Source: Arabiibacter massiliensis (lineage in GTDB: Bacteria > Actinomycetota > Coriobacteriia > Coriobacteriales > Eggerthellaceae). From it: 64,000 bases of DNA. Of the stretch, positions 19,079 to 28,696 are shown piece after piece. The notes under the pieces were generated by a model. That model ran no database searches, was not told where the DNA came from, and saw only the letters and a program-made list of their open reading frames with translations. Each line of letters opens with the position of its first letter. The stretch's first letter is position 1. The stretch lies in NCBI RefSeq assembly GCF_900169505.1, contig NZ_LT827021.1:1550001-1614000 (forward strand), given 5' to 3'. The position numbers were made by a program, and so were the translations under genes.

Positions 19079-22000
19079 TCAACCGCTCTCGCCCCCGCGC
19101 CCCGCCGAGCCCGCCTGCTTGCGGTCCAGCCGGCACGCGCCGCCCACGCAGCCCAGCTCGCGCGCGCCGCCCGGCACCTCGGCCCCGAACACGAGGCGCT
19201 CGAACGCCGCCGCGTCCACCGGCCGCGAGAACAGGTAGCCCTGGATGTAGTCGCAGCCCGCCTTCGCCAAAAAGCCCAGCTGCGCCTCGGTTTCCACGCC
19301 CTCGGCCACCGTGTCCATGCCCAGCTGGCGCGCCATCGCGATGACGGCGTCGATGATGGCCGCCCCGCGCGCCTCGTCGCAGTTGGGGTCGCCGAAGAAC
19401 GCGCGGTCCAGCTTGAGCACGTCCACCTCGAGGTTCTTCAGCACGTTGAGCGACGAGTAGCCGCTGCCGAAGTCGTCCATGGAGCAGCGGTACCCCGCGC
19501 GGTGGATGGCGTCGATGACGCTCGAGAGCAGCTCGGGGTCCTCGAACACGAGCGTCTCGGTGATCTCGAACTCCAGCAGCGAGGCCGGCACGTCGAAGCG
19601 CGCGCGGATGCGCTCGAAGGCCTCGAGGAAGCGCAGGTCGGTCAAGTGCCTGCGCGACAGGTTCACCGACACCGGCACGGGGCGCTCGCCCGCGCGGATC
19701 CACGCGCGCAGAAGAGCGCACACCTGCTCGAATATGTGCAGGTCGAGCTCGACCACGAACCCGTTGCGCTCGAACAGCGGGATGAAGTCGCCCGGCATGA
19801 CGAGGCCGCGCACGGGGTCCCTCCAGCGCACGAGCGCCTCGGCGCCCGCCACCGCGTTCGCGCGCACGTCGAGCTTCGGCTGCAGGTGCACCTCGAACTC
19901 GCCGGCGGCCAGCGCGTCGCGCATGCGGTTCTCGATGTCCTTCTCCGTGGACAGCCGCACGCGGTCCTCGTTGCTGTAGAAGCGGCAGACGCACAGCCGC
20001 TCGCCGCGCGACGAGCCGTCCTTCTTCTTGCGGGCCACGTTGGCGCGGTCCTGGATGCGCATCATGGGAAGCGCCGGATCGTCCACCGCATACACGCCGG
20101 CCGTGAAGGTGAGCACGTAGGTGGGCACGCCGTCGATGGCGAGGCGCTTGTTCGCGTCCACCGCCATGCGCTCGATGCGGCTCGCGAGCGCACGGGGCTC
20201 GTCGTTGCGCATAAGCAGGTTGAACACGTCTGCCGAGATGCGCCCAACAAGCTCGCCTTTCCCCAGGTGGCTGGCGAAGCACTCGTTCACGAGCCCCAGC
20301 ACCGCGTCTCCCTGCTCGAGGCCGAACTGGTCGTTGATCACCTTGAACTTCTCGATGTCCACGGCCACGAGGGCGAAGGCGCCGGGCGGCGCGGCCTGCA
20401 CGGCGGCGGTCGCGTCCATGTCGAAGCTCGTGCGGTTGCGCCCGCCCGTCACCGGGTCCACGAACGCGAGGGTGCGCAGACGCTCGTTGGCCACCTCCGC
20501 GCGGTGGCGCTGTTCGACCACCTCGGTAGTGTCCAGGTACAGCACGAGGTAGACCGGATCGCCGTCCTTCCAGTCGATGCATTCGGCCACCACCGTGAAG
20601 AACGCCTTGCGGCCCGTGCAGCTCTTGGCCTCCACCTCGAACGTTGCGGGCAGGCCCTGGCGGAACGCCTCGTAGCGCGCGCCGATGGCCTCCGCGTTGT
20701 AGGCCAGGTTCTCTTCGAACAGCCGCTGGGTGACATCCTCGCCGATGGTGCCGAAGAACTCCTCGAACCGGTGGTTGCCCCACATGAGCTTGATGCCGCC
20801 CGGAGTCACGCGGTAGCGCGCGACGAAGCCCGGCAGGTTCTCGAAGGTCATGGAGCGCTCCCGCTGCATCTGCACGACGTCGTCCACGCCGGTGAACGTC
20901 GCATAGATCACCGGGATGCCGTCCACCTGCTCGTTGGTGAACAGCCCCACCACGCGGATCCACATGCGGTTGCCGCCCTTCACCGGCATGTGCAGCAAAC
21001 ACTCGTAGCCGGGCTCGCCCGCCGCCACGGCCTCCATGACTATGCGGGCGAGATCGGAGAACTCGTCGGGGTAGTCGGCGAAGTAGTCGGCCACGTTGTT
21101 GTTGAACAGCCCCTCGTACTCCTGGCGCGTGTAGCCCGTCAGCTGGTAGTAGAAGTCGTTGGCCCACACCACCTCGAACCGCTCGGTCATGAGGTGCTTG
21201 CTCACGCTCACGCGCAAAGCGCTCATGAGCATGTTGTACTCGCGTAGAAGCGAGCCCGAATCCAGGGCGATGGGCCCGGAGCTGCGCGAGACGTCGGGCT
21301 CGGCCGGGGTAAGGCCGGCGAACGCCTTCTCGCGATGGAACGAGCGTTTCTGCTCGTACATCTGCGCGTCGGCGGCCTGCAGAAGCGCGTTCACGTCGGC
21401 GCATTCGGGGGCCCACTGCGCGCCGAGCGACACGTGGCGCTGCCAGCGGCCGTCCTCTCCGCCGAGGGCCTCCTCCAACCGTCCCACCAGCTCGTCGAAG
21501 CGCTCGCGCGACATGCCGGGGGCAAGCGCCACGAACTCGTCGCCGCCGATGCGGTACACGTCGAAGCCGACGAGCGCGCGCTTCATGGCCCCGGCGCTCT
21601 CACGCAGAAGCTCGTCGCCGCAGTCGTGGCCGTACAGGTCGTTGACGTCCTTGAGGTCGTTGAGATCCAGGAACACCGCGCCGAGCGAGGGGGCGCCGCC
21701 CTGCTTCTCGAGGCGCTCGACATCGGCCATGTAGCGATTGCGGTTGCACAGGCCGGTGAGCGAGTCGTGGAAGCTCAGGCGCGTGAGCTTGCGCTCGGTG
21801 GCGATGCGCTGCTCGGTCATGAGGAAGAAGTAGCCCAGCGTGTTGAGCAGGGAGGCGGCGCTGCGCAGCTTCGCCGTCGGCGCGTTCTCCACGCCGAGGA
21901 AGCCCACGACGCCGCCCTCGTGCTCGAGCGGGGCCACGGCGACGCTGCGCACGCCGCGCCGCACGAAATCGGCGTATGCATCCGGGTGGCGCCCGCGCAG

Positions 22001-22636
22001 CGTCCGCACGTCGCTCACCACCACGCCCTCGCTGTCGGCGAAGTGGCGCGTCCAGCGCTGCAGCAGCTCTTGGAGGACCTCTTCGTCGAGCCCGCCGTAG
22101 AGCGGCTCCTTGCCCGGGGCGGTCCATTCGCGCACCACGCAGTCTTCCGCCGAGGAGTCGTACAAGAAGGCACGGTCGGCCTCCATGAACGCTCCCACCT
22201 GATCGAGCAGGAGGGTCGCGGCGTCCTGCGCATCGCGGGCGCGGTACAGCTCGCGCACGCAGCGCAGCGCCGAGCCCTCCGCCTGCAGCGCGTTTTCCAG
22301 CGCATCGCCCCGCACGTCGGTGGGCACGGAATCGAGCGCCACCTCAAGGCGCGCCGGACGCCCGTGCCAATCGATGATCAGGTCTTTCACCAGATAGCGG
22401 CGCTTCGAGGAAGGGCTCGCGTACTCCCAGGTGTACGGCTCGTCGAACGAGAGCCTTTCATTGGTGCAATAGGGGCAGGGCGCCTCCTCCCCCTGGAGCG
22501 CCTCGTAGCATTTCCGGCCCCGCACGTCGTCGACGCCGTAGTGGCGCTTGCCGGCCTCGTTGAGGTAGAGCAACTCGTGCGTCTCGAGGTCGGCAACGTA
22601 TACGATCTCGGATAGGTTATCCAGGTATTCGAGCAT
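19079..22636 (-). CDS. Multidomain cyclic-di-GMP protein (PAS-GAF-GGDEF-PAS-PAS-GGDEF*-EAL)
   Basis: 1185-residue signalling protein without an obvious membrane segment. Residues 1-110 are PAS-like and include a CPYC pair, 115-285 GAF-like, and 290-440 a diguanylate cyclase domain with intact RIGGDEF (about 363-369). About 470-610 and 640-720 are two PAS domains ([29 protein letters not shown]). A second GGDEF domain follows with the signature degraded to RISADVF, so it is probably regulatory. The C-terminal 240 residues are an EAL phosphodiesterase domain retaining [39 protein letters not shown] and QGYLFSRP. Both synthesis and hydrolysis therefore look possible. The start is ATG 22636, with GGAGG 8 bases upstream. 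Confidence 0.9.
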   Translation of the reverse strand: MLEYLDNLSEIVYVADLETHELLYLNEAGKRHYGVDDVRGRKCYEALQGEEAPCPYCTNERLSFDEPYTWEYASPSSKRRYLVKDLIIDWHGRPARLEVALDSVPTDVRGDALENALQAEGSALRCVRELYRARDAQDAATLLLDQVGAFMEADRAFLYDSSAEDCVVREWTAPGKEPLYGGLDEEVLQELLQRWTRHFADSEGVVVSDVRTLRGRHPDAYADFVRRGVRSVAVAPLEHEGGVVGFLGVENAPTAKLRSAASLLNTLGYFFLMTEQRIATERKLTRLSFHDSLTGLCNRNRYMADVERLEKQGGAPSLGAVFLDLNDLKDVNDLYGHDCGDELLRESAGAMKRALVGFDVYRIGGDEFVALAPGMSRERFDELVGRLEEALGGEDGRWQRHVSLGAQWAPECADVNALLQAADAQMYEQKRSFHREKAFAGLTPAEPDVSRSSGPIALDSGSLLREYNMLMSALRVSVSKHLMTERFEVVWANDFYYQLTGYTRQEYEGLFNNNVADYFADYPDEFSDLARIVMEAVAAGEPGYECLLHMPVKGGNRMWIRVVGLFTNEQVDGIPVIYATFTGVDDVVQMQRERSMTFENLPGFVARYRVTPGGIKLMWGNHRFEEFFGTIGEDVTQRLFEENLAYNAEAIGARYEAFRQGLPATFEVEAKSCTGRKAFFTVVAECIDWKDGDPVYLVLYLDTTEVVEQRHRAEVANERLRTLAFVDPVTGGRNRTSFDMDATAAVQAAPPGAFALVAVDIEKFKVINDQFGLEQGDAVLGLVNECFASHLGKGELVGRISADVFNLLMRNDEPRALASRIERMAVDANKRLAIDGVPTYVLTFTAGVYAVDDPALPMMRIQDRANVARKKKDGSSRGERLCVCRFYSNEDRVRLSTEKDIENRMRDALAAGEFEVHLQPKLDVRANAVAGAEALVRWRDPVRGLVMPGDFIPLFERNGFVVELDLHIFEQVCALLRAWIRAGERPVPVSVNLSRRHLTDLRFLEAFERIRARFDVPASLLEFEITETLVFEDPELLSSVIDAIHRAGYRCSMDDFGSGYSSLNVLKNLEVDVLKLDRAFFGDPNCDEARGAAIIDAVIAMARQLGMDTVAEGVETEAQLGFLAKAGCDYIQGYLFSRPVDAAAFERLVFGAEVPGGARELGCVGGACRLDRKQAGSAGRGGESG

Positions 22637-22755
22637 AAACGCCGCCTCCAGCCCCGTGAGCGCACGGGAACGCAAGACCCGATAGTCCCCTAATGATATC
22701 CTTTCCGGAGGAGAAATGCACCCAAGGGAATCGCGCCCGGCCCCGAATGCCCCCT

Positions 22756-22883
22756 GTCATCCTGAGCGAGCGAAGCCCCTCCCCTTGTCATCCTGAGCGA
22801 GCGCAGCGAGTCGAAGGATCTTCAATAACGATAGCCATCCGTGGCTGAAGATCCTTCGACTCGCTGCGCTCGCTCAGGATGAC
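22756..22883. repeat. Palindromic intergenic repeat, copy 3
   Basis: Arms GTCATCCTGAGCGAGCGCAGC and GAGTCGAAGGATC face their complement around a divergent centre (AATAACGATAGCCATCCGTG). A truncated extra left arm precedes it. It lies downstream of the fur-family gene. Confidence 0.85.
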
Positions 22884-22895
22884 AACTGGAGTGGG

Positions 22896-23315
22896 CTACG
22901 AGCGGGCGGCGCAGTCGGCGCAGACGCCGTTGAAGATGATCTCGTGCTCCTCGATGGCGAACCCGTGCGCGTCGGACACCTTCGCGAGGATATCGTCCTG
23001 ATAGGGCATGTCGATGTCGAACACGCCGCCGCACACCCGGCACTTCGCGTGGTAGTGCGGCTTGTTGAGGAAGTCGTAGCGGTCGGCGCCGTTGGGCACC
23101 TCCACGCGCAGCACCTCGCCGCGGCTGGCCAGCACGCCGAGATTGCGGTACACCGTGGCCCGCGAGATGTTCGGGTGCTTCTCGCGCACCACCTCGTACA
23201 CGTCGGCCGAGGTGGGATGGTTGTGCAGCGACCGCACCGCCTCCAGCACGAGGGCCCTCTGGATGGTGTTGCGCGTCGCCGCGCGGTCGTGCTTGTCCGC
23301 AGTCGCCGTAGCCAT
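22896..23315 (-). CDS. Fur-family transcriptional regulator (PerR-like)
   Basis: 139-residue metal-dependent repressor. The N-terminal winged helix (about 15-80) has the recognition segment NISRATVYRNLGVLASRGEV. The C-terminal dimerisation domain has the structural zinc Cys pairs CRVCGG (about 100-103) and CADCAARS (last 8 residues), and HYHAKC contributes metal ligands. The size and short His cluster favour a PerR- or Fur-type peroxide/iron sensor; which metal cannot be told. The ATG follows AGGAATCATC. It probably controls itself through an AT-rich site upstream. Confidence 0.88.
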   Translation of the reverse strand: MATATADKHDRAATRNTIQRALVLEAVRSLHNHPTSADVYEVVREKHPNISRATVYRNLGVLASRGEVLRVEVPNGADRYDFLNKPHYHAKCRVCGGVFDIDMPYQDDILAKVSDAHGFAIEEHEIIFNGVCADCAARS

Positions 23316-23345
23316 GATGATTCCTGTCGCTCGTATTGCTAACCG

Positions 23346-23369
23346 TATAATAAATTAAATAGGATTATA
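23346..23369. promoter_or_regulatory. Candidate Fur/PerR operator
   Basis: TATAAT and ATTATA face each other across 12 AT-rich bases, 30 bases upstream of the fur-family ATG, in an otherwise GC-rich region. Compatible with a Fur/PerR box and with a -10 element. Not proven. Confidence 0.35.
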
Positions 23370-23500
23370 TCTCATTAACGGCGAATAAGCGAGCGTTGCG
23401 GCCACCGGCCCCGCATCTGCGGCGAACGTCCACAACTCAGCCACGGGAAGCAAGCGGATCTCGACGGCATACCTCAGGCCGCATGATCATACGAGCAAGC

Positions 23501-23566
23501 CAAAGGATCCCTGACGACGACAACCCGGATATCTCCAGTTGGCATCATATCGGGATCCTTCGACTC
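23501..23566. repeat. Degenerate palindromic repeat, copy 4
   Basis: AAAGGATCCCTGACG ... CCGGATATCTCCAGTTGGCA ... GGGATCCTTCGACT is a decayed copy sharing the CCCAGTTGGCA-type centre with the copy at 29433. The rest of the 358-base gap 23316-23673 holds the fur-family upstream region and nothing else recognisable. Confidence 0.6.
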
Positions 23567-23673
23567 TCACGACAACATCGCCCTTTTTAAAATCGCGCCA
23601 AGCCAGAAACGCGTACCTATCAGCTCCCAACCGTAAAATTCATGAGCGTGCGCGGAGTCGGGGTGCTGAAAGC

Positions 23674-25227
23674 TTATTCTCTGCTCTCCAGCCCGGCGAC
23701 AAGCTGACCGCAGTACAGACCCAAGGTTCCGCCCGCACCCGTTGCCAACCCATACTGATAGTGGTTCCCGACCACAGTACGCAACATGATCTCGCCCACC
23801 ATGTACAGGCCCTCAACAGGTTCGTCGAACGAGTTGAGCGCACGGCACTCGGTATCGACATAGAACGAAGTAGCGGGATCGTAATCGAAGTGCGGAGCGT
23901 TCTTGAACGCATAGAACGGAGGAGCATCGAGCGGCCGGACCGGGTCGGTGCCGACGCCCAATACCGTCTCGCGACCGAACAGCTCATCCTTGCCGGTTCT
24001 CGCAATATCCTCGTTGTAACGGGCCATCGTCGCTGCGAGAGCGGGAGCTCCTATCTTCTCGCCAAGCTCTTCGAAGGTGTCGGCTGAAACGAGAAGCTCG
24101 ATAGTGGAATCTTGGAGCCCGATAGGAGGGCCTGCCTCAACGGCGGCATCATAAGCCGTCTGATCGATGATTTCCCAGCTGCATATCCCATCCACGGGGT
24201 CGGTGGGCTGAGAGAGCAAGGCACGCGTGCGCTCGTTGCACCAGTACAACGACTCATCGATGTAGCGCTCTCCCTCGACGTTTACCTCGACGGCACCGTA
24301 GATATAAAGCTCGGCGTATTGGGCCATTGACGTGTACCCGGGATACTTCGCCTCGGTGGCGTAAATCCAGGGACGGCCGTACAGCTGGCATCCCACCTGC
24401 ATAGCCGCATCGTGCATGAGGGCCGTATGACCAGCACACGAATGCGCGGGAATCGCGCTTGCTCCCGGCATGCACTCCTCAAGGAACTCGGGGGACTGAG
24501 TTACACCGCCGGTGGCGAGGACAACCGCCTTCTTCGCCCGGAGAGCGAGCTCTCCCCCTTTCGAATCACCGGCCAGCACGCCCACGACCACGCCGGCTCC
24601 ATCGACGAACAGCCGGGAACCCGTCGTGTCGAACATGAATGCCGCGCCCGCATCCTGGGCCGCTTTGAAGATGAGCTGCTGATGCTGAGCCGGGTCGCAG
24701 ATAAGCGTGCGGGGAACGCTGCAGCCCGGGGAAAGGTTCACAGTACCTGTCCATGCGAGGCCAAGCTCGTCGGTAACGAGGCGATAGTAGTCGGGACTCC
24801 TCTCGGCGAAAACGCGCAACACATCCTCCTTGCAACTCTCGCCGTATGCCATCGTGTCTTTCACGAACAGGTCGATAGAGTCCTCGATCCCTTGTTCTTC
24901 TTGCAGCCCGCTGCATACGAAATACGTGTAGCCGCCGCAAATGGCGGTCGAAGTGAAATTGTTGCTCCCTTGGCTATCGATGACGAGCACATCGGCCCCC
25001 TCTTTCGCCGCCCCGTAGGCTGCGGCGCATCCGGCGCCCCCTGCTCCCACGATGACGACATCGTGCTCCTCGTCCCACTTCTCGGGAAGGAACACGCCTT
25101 GGTTCGCAGCCGCCTGCGATACCTCGGATGTCTCTTGCGAAGAGCAGCCGAACGCAGTCAAAGCCGCCATCGAGGTTCCCGCAACCGCGATGCCCTTGAG
25201 GAAGCTTCGTCTCGTATAGTTTTCCAT
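23674..25227 (-). CDS. Tat-exported FAD-dependent reductase (fumarate reductase/flavocytochrome c flavoprotein family)
   Basis: 517 residues. The N-terminus MENYTRRSFLKGIAVAG is a twin-arginine signal. A Cys after a hydrophobic stretch (TAFGCSS, about C28) could be lipidated, though the lipobox is not canonical. Residues 55-85 are a Rossmann FAD site (DVVIVGAGGAGCAAAYGAA, then EGADVLVID), and the C-terminus has the second FAD motif GLYMVGEIMLRTVVGNHYQY with GLATGAGGTLG. The FAD_binding_2 fold is that of periplasmic fumarate, urocanate and related reductases. No heme (CXXCH) or covalent FMN domain is present, so electrons must come from a separate partner. The substrate is unknown. A degenerate-Fic regulator is divergently transcribed 260 bases away and probably controls it. 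Confidence 0.88.
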   Translation of the reverse strand: MENYTRRSFLKGIAVAGTSMAALTAFGCSSQETSEVSQAAANQGVFLPEKWDEEHDVVIVGAGGAGCAAAYGAAKEGADVLVIDSQGSNNFTSTAICGGYTYFVCSGLQEEQGIEDSIDLFVKDTMAYGESCKEDVLRVFAERSPDYYRLVTDELGLAWTGTVNLSPGCSVPRTLICDPAQHQQLIFKAAQDAGAAFMFDTTGSRLFVDGAGVVVGVLAGDSKGGELALRAKKAVVLATGGVTQSPEFLEECMPGASAIPAHSCAGHTALMHDAAMQVGCQLYGRPWIYATEAKYPGYTSMAQYAELYIYGAVEVNVEGERYIDESLYWCNERTRALLSQPTDPVDGICSWEIIDQTAYDAAVEAGPPIGLQDSTIELLVSADTFEELGEKIGAPALAATMARYNEDIARTGKDELFGRETVLGVGTDPVRPLDAPPFYAFKNAPHFDYDPATSFYVDTECRALNSFDEPVEGLYMVGEIMLRTVVGNHYQYGLATGAGGTLGLYCGQLVAGLESRE

Positions 25228-25257
25228 AACTCATCCCTCCTGATGTTAATGTCGCGT

Positions 25258-25269
25258 AACTGCGCAGTT
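25258..25269. promoter_or_regulatory. Palindromic operator candidate near the flavoprotein gene
   Basis: AACTGCGCAGTT is a perfect 12-bp palindrome 31 bases before the flavoprotein ATG, inside the divergent promoter region. Confidence 0.35.
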
Positions 25270-25420
25270 CAGGGGCCCCGCGGCACAAAATACGAAGCAC
25301 AGAGCCCTTTGTCAATATCGCAGTTTGCAAGAGTTAAATCACGGCAATTGATAGTTGGGGTGAGGTAAAATCCCTCGTAGGAAGGGATCCTCTTAAACGA
25401 GCGCGGCGTGCGCGGCCGAT

Positions 25421-25437
25421 GTATCGTGTTTCGATAC
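25421..25437. promoter_or_regulatory. Inverted-repeat operator candidate in the divergent promoter region
   Basis: GTATCG-TGTTT-CGATAC lies 51 bases before the regulator start. Its place between the two divergent genes and its dyad symmetry suit a dimeric winged-helix regulator. Confidence 0.4.
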
Positions 25438-25487
25438 GCTGCGCATTGTGAAAAGCGCTCGTCAACATGACGGCGGGAGGGGCGGTC

Positions 25488-26813
25488 ATGGGCGCTCGCG
25501 TAGAAGGCGTGCTTGAATTCATTCACGACGAAAGATTCTCGAAACTATGGCGCGGAAGTTGCGAACGGGCCATGACCTGGCAGGCGTTCTCACAAGAGAA
25601 GCCTCCTGAAGGATGCACCATCGAAGAGGCGTATGCCGTCGTCACCGCCCTACGCAGGGGACTTTCGCTGCCGCTGCCATTCGACAACTACATCGCGGGC
25701 ATCAGTGAGCCGTACAACTGGTTCTTCGTGACGGAGGACATGCACGAGCGCCTCACCGATTTGGTTGCACTCGGCAAAAAGGGCTCGACCCTTGATTCCT
25801 ACTTGAGCGAATGCGTGAGCAGCAGGTCGCGCATACTCCTTCTCTTGGACGAGTATCTTTCGCTTGCACGGCGCGATGGCATTGCGGCTCGCGCACACGA
25901 CGTCCGCTCTCTTTGGACTGAATCGCGAGAGCCTCGCTCGCCGGAAGACAAGCTCGCGCGCAACTTTTCACATCTTATGCTCCATATCGATCGATACCGG
26001 AAACGCCCTTTCACTTTCCGATTGCTCGAAGACCTCTACGATGCGCTTATGAACGGGGTCCATTTCGGCGAAGCGGTTCCCAAAGGACGTTCAAGAATAC
26101 AGAGCAGGAAACCGTCCCAGCTCGACGATCCCGATCGCGCACTCGATGCTATCCTCGATATCGCGCAAGGGAAGGGATGCGCCGAAAGCATACATCCGAT
26201 TTTTCGCTCCATGCTCATCAGCGGCGTGTTCTGGGAATTCTTCCCCTTCCCAACGGCAAACGCGATCCTTGAGCTCGCTGTTCGCAACATCCTGTATGCC
26301 AAAGAAGGGCTCCCGCTCCTCGGCTGGGTCTCGTTCTCCCGAACATCCGAGCTCTGGGAACAGGGCATGCTCAACGATCCTGATATCTCATGGGGCTACC
26401 TCGAGCCCTTCCCCGATTGCGGCGAAGGCTTCGACGCCACGAGCCACTTCGCCACCGAACTCCAGCTTATGCTCAAAGAACTCGGATACCTGGAGAAGCG
26501 GCTTCTCACCATCCATCGAGAGGACATGAGCATCCGGTCCGCGCTGGAAAACGAGCGTTACCTGAATGCACGGCAACGCGACATCTTGCTGTTTTCTGCA
26601 AGGAACCCCCATTGCCGCCACACGATATCCAACTGCATGGATTTGTACAAAGTAGCCTATGCGACCGCGCGGCAAGATCTTGTCGATCTGACCGACATGG
26701 GTTTTCTCTCGCAATTCAAGCAAGGACGCGCGTTCGTCTTCGAGGCCACGCCTCGCTTCTTCGACCTCGTCAAACGCGGAAGAGAAACCACATTTTGTGA
26801 ACTAGCGCAGTGA
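25488..26813 (+). CDS. Catalytically degenerate Fic-fold regulator with C-terminal winged helix
   Basis: 441 residues. The region 236-285 follows the Fic core (IHPIFRSMLISGVFWEFFPF, then PTANAILELAVRNILYAKEG). The AMP-transfer loop HPFx(D/E)GNGR aligns with FPFPTANAI at 252-260: the catalytic His is Phe, and the phosphate-binding Gly/Gly/Arg residues are Ala/Ala/Ile, while P, F and N remain. The C-terminal 75 residues match the winged helix that follows many Fic domains (LNARQRDILLFSARN ... YATARQDLVDLTDMGFLSQF). AMPylation therefore looks impossible, and a DNA-binding role is inferred. Divergent from the Tat flavoprotein gene. The start is ATG 25488, preceded by GGGAGG; an ATG 21 bases earlier has no such site. 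Confidence 0.8.
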   Translation: MGARVEGVLEFIHDERFSKLWRGSCERAMTWQAFSQEKPPEGCTIEEAYAVVTALRRGLSLPLPFDNYIAGISEPYNWFFVTEDMHERLTDLVALGKKGSTLDSYLSECVSSRSRILLLLDEYLSLARRDGIAARAHDVRSLWTESREPRSPEDKLARNFSHLMLHIDRYRKRPFTFRLLEDLYDALMNGVHFGEAVPKGRSRIQSRKPSQLDDPDRALDAILDIAQGKGCAESIHPIFRSMLISGVFWEFFPFPTANAILELAVRNILYAKEGLPLLGWVSFSRTSELWEQGMLNDPDISWGYLEPFPDCGEGFDATSHFATELQLMLKELGYLEKRLLTIHREDMSIRSALENERYLNARQRDILLFSARNPHCRHTISNCMDLYKVAYATARQDLVDLTDMGFLSQFKQGRAFVFEATPRFFDLVKRGRETTFCELAQ

Positions 26814-26820
26814 GCAAGCG

Positions 26821-26851
26821 GAGGGGCCGCCCGGCGTCCGGACGGCCCCTC
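26821..26851. terminator. Hairpin between convergent regulator and glnB genes
   Basis: GAGGGGCCG and CGGCCCCTC flank an inner CCGG/CCGG stem. It lies 8 bases after the regulator stop and 27 bases after the glnB stop on the other strand. There is no T-run on either side, so termination strength is uncertain. Confidence 0.5.
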
Positions 26852-26877
26852 GCTCCGAGTTTGCGTGCAGCCGAGGG

Positions 26878-27216
26878 CTACACGGCGGTATCCCCCGTCT
26901 CGCCGGTGCGGATGCGCACCACCTCGTCGACCGGGAAGATGAATATCTTGCCGTCGCCCACTTCGCCCGTGCGGGCCGTGGCGCGGATGAGGTCGACCAG
27001 CGGCTGAACCTGCGCGTCGTCCACCACCAGCTCGAACTTCACCTTGGGGATCATGTTGAGCATGACCTCGGTGCCGCGGTAGTACTCCTTCCAGCCGTGC
27101 TGGCTGCCGCAACCCTGCACCTGGCTGATGGTCATGCCGTTCACCTTCGCGGCGAAGAGCGCTTCTTTCAGCGGTTCCAGCTTCTCCGGCCGCACGATGG
27201 CGGTGATCTTCTTCAT
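26878..27216 (-). CDS. glnK: PII nitrogen regulatory protein (GlnB/GlnK)
   Basis: 112-residue trimeric signal protein sensing 2-oxoglutarate and ATP/ADP. It starts MKKITAIVRPEKLEPLKEAL. The T-loop includes KEYYRGTEV with the conserved Tyr, and the C-terminal signature GDGKIFIFPVDEVVRIRTGE is intact. It lies 27 bases downstream of amtB on the same strand, the usual amtB-glnK pair, so it most likely gates the ammonium channel. The ATG is supported by AAAGGAGTGAG. Confidence 0.95.
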   Translation of the reverse strand: MKKITAIVRPEKLEPLKEALFAAKVNGMTISQVQGCGSQHGWKEYYRGTEVMLNMIPKVKFELVVDDAQVQPLVDLIRATARTGEVGDGKIFIFPVDEVVRIRTGETGDTAV

Positions 27217-27243
27217 AGTCTCACTCCTTTCAGCTGCTCGGGG

Positions 27244-28518
27244 TTAGTCCAGGCCCACGTAGGCCGGATACGCGCTCTCGCCGTGGGCGGCCACGTCGAG
27301 GCCCTGCGCCTCGTCGGCCTCGCTCACGCGCAGGCTGCCCTTGAACACCAGCTTGATGATGAAGCCGATGATCACGTCCAGCACGCCCACGAACACGATC
27401 GTCACCAGGATGCCGAGCACCTGCGCGCCCAGAAGCGTGGGGTCGCCGGTGTAGAATAGGCCGCCGAAGTCGGTCCAGGAGAGCTCCGGCACGCAGAACA
27501 GGCCGGTCAGGATGCCGCCCGTCACGCCGCCGACCGCGTGGACGCCGAAGGCGTCCAGAGCGTCGTCGTAACCGAGCTTCTTCTTGAGGAACGAGATGGC
27601 GAAGTAGCAGATGGGCGACACGATGAAGCCCATGACCACCGCAGCCCACGGCTCCACGAAGCCGGCGGCCGGGGTGATGACCACGAGGCCCGCCACCAAA
27701 CCGGAGCAGGCGCCCACCAGCGTGGGCTTGCCCACCTTCGCGCGCTCGATGATCATCCAGCACACCAGCGCCGCGCCCGAGGCCACCACGGTGTTCGTGA
27801 GGGCGAGCGCCGCCACGCCGTCAGCCGCGAACTCGGAGCCCGCGTTGAAGCCGAACCAGCCGAACCACAGAAGCGTCGCGCCCAGCGCCACGAACGGCAC
27901 GTTGTGCGGACGGTAGCTCATCATGCCGAAGCCCTTGCGCTTGCCCGCGATGAGGCACAGGATGAGGCCCGTGAGGCCGGACGAGATGTGCACCACGTCG
28001 CCACCGGCGAAGTCGAGCGCACCGATCATGTCGCCCACCAGGCTGCCCTCGCCGCCCCACACCATGTGGGCCAGCGGCGGGTACACCACGATGGTCCAGA
28101 TGGCCACGAACGCGCACACGGCGCCGAACTTGACGCGCCCAGCCACCGCGCCCGTGATGATAGCCGTGGTGATCATGCAGAACGCCAGCTGGAACACCAC
28201 ATCGGCCATCGCGGGGTACGTGTCGTGGCTCAGCGCTTCGGGAGCCTCGCTCGTGATGTTGGCCACGAGCCCTTGGAGTCCAATCTGGTCGAAGCCTCCG
28301 AAGAACGGAATGGACCCGTCGCCGCCGTATGCGAACGACCATCCGCAGACGACCCACGTGATGCCTACGATGCCCAGCACCGCGAACGACATGATCATGG
28401 TGTTCACCACGTTCTTGCGGCGGCTGAGCCCTCCGTAGAAGAACGCCAGACCTGGCGTCATCAGAAGGACGAGCATCGCGCATATAATCATGAAGCCCGT
28501 CGAACCTGCGTCAAACAT
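27244..28518 (-). CDS. amtB: Ammonium transporter
   Basis: 424-residue membrane protein with 11 predicted helices and an N-out start (MFDAGSTGFMIICAMLVLLM). Amt landmarks: TPGLAFFYGGLSRRKN, DFAGGDVVHISSG, LLWFGWFGFNAGSEFAADG and AVGGVTGGILTGLF, including the twin pore-lining His positions. First gene of the pair with glnK. GGAGG lies 7 bases before the ATG. Confidence 0.96.
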   Translation of the reverse strand: MFDAGSTGFMIICAMLVLLMTPGLAFFYGGLSRRKNVVNTMIMSFAVLGIVGITWVVCGWSFAYGGDGSIPFFGGFDQIGLQGLVANITSEAPEALSHDTYPAMADVVFQLAFCMITTAIITGAVAGRVKFGAVCAFVAIWTIVVYPPLAHMVWGGEGSLVGDMIGALDFAGGDVVHISSGLTGLILCLIAGKRKGFGMMSYRPHNVPFVALGATLLWFGWFGFNAGSEFAADGVAALALTNTVVASGAALVCWMIIERAKVGKPTLVGACSGLVAGLVVITPAAGFVEPWAAVVMGFIVSPICYFAISFLKKKLGYDDALDAFGVHAVGGVTGGILTGLFCVPELSWTDFGGLFYTGDPTLLGAQVLGILVTIVFVGVLDVIIGFIIKLVFKGSLRVSEADEAQGLDVAAHGESAYPAYVGLD

Positions 28519-28696
28519 GTGCCTACCTCCTTCTCTCGTTTTGTTGGAGCACTCTGTGACGTATTCGATAATGGCAGGCTTTCACCAGGCGCGACGCCTG
28601 ATTCGAAGGAGTTTACACGCTGGGAAACAGCTTGTAACAAGCAGGAAGCGCGAGCGTTACAATAAGGAAACACACGAGAAGGAAGGGTTTTTTGCC

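Noticed and set aside
19053..21416. 787-codon minus-strand frame overlapping the GGDEF/EAL gene
   Set aside because: Out-of-frame shadow; the other frame carries all domain motifs.
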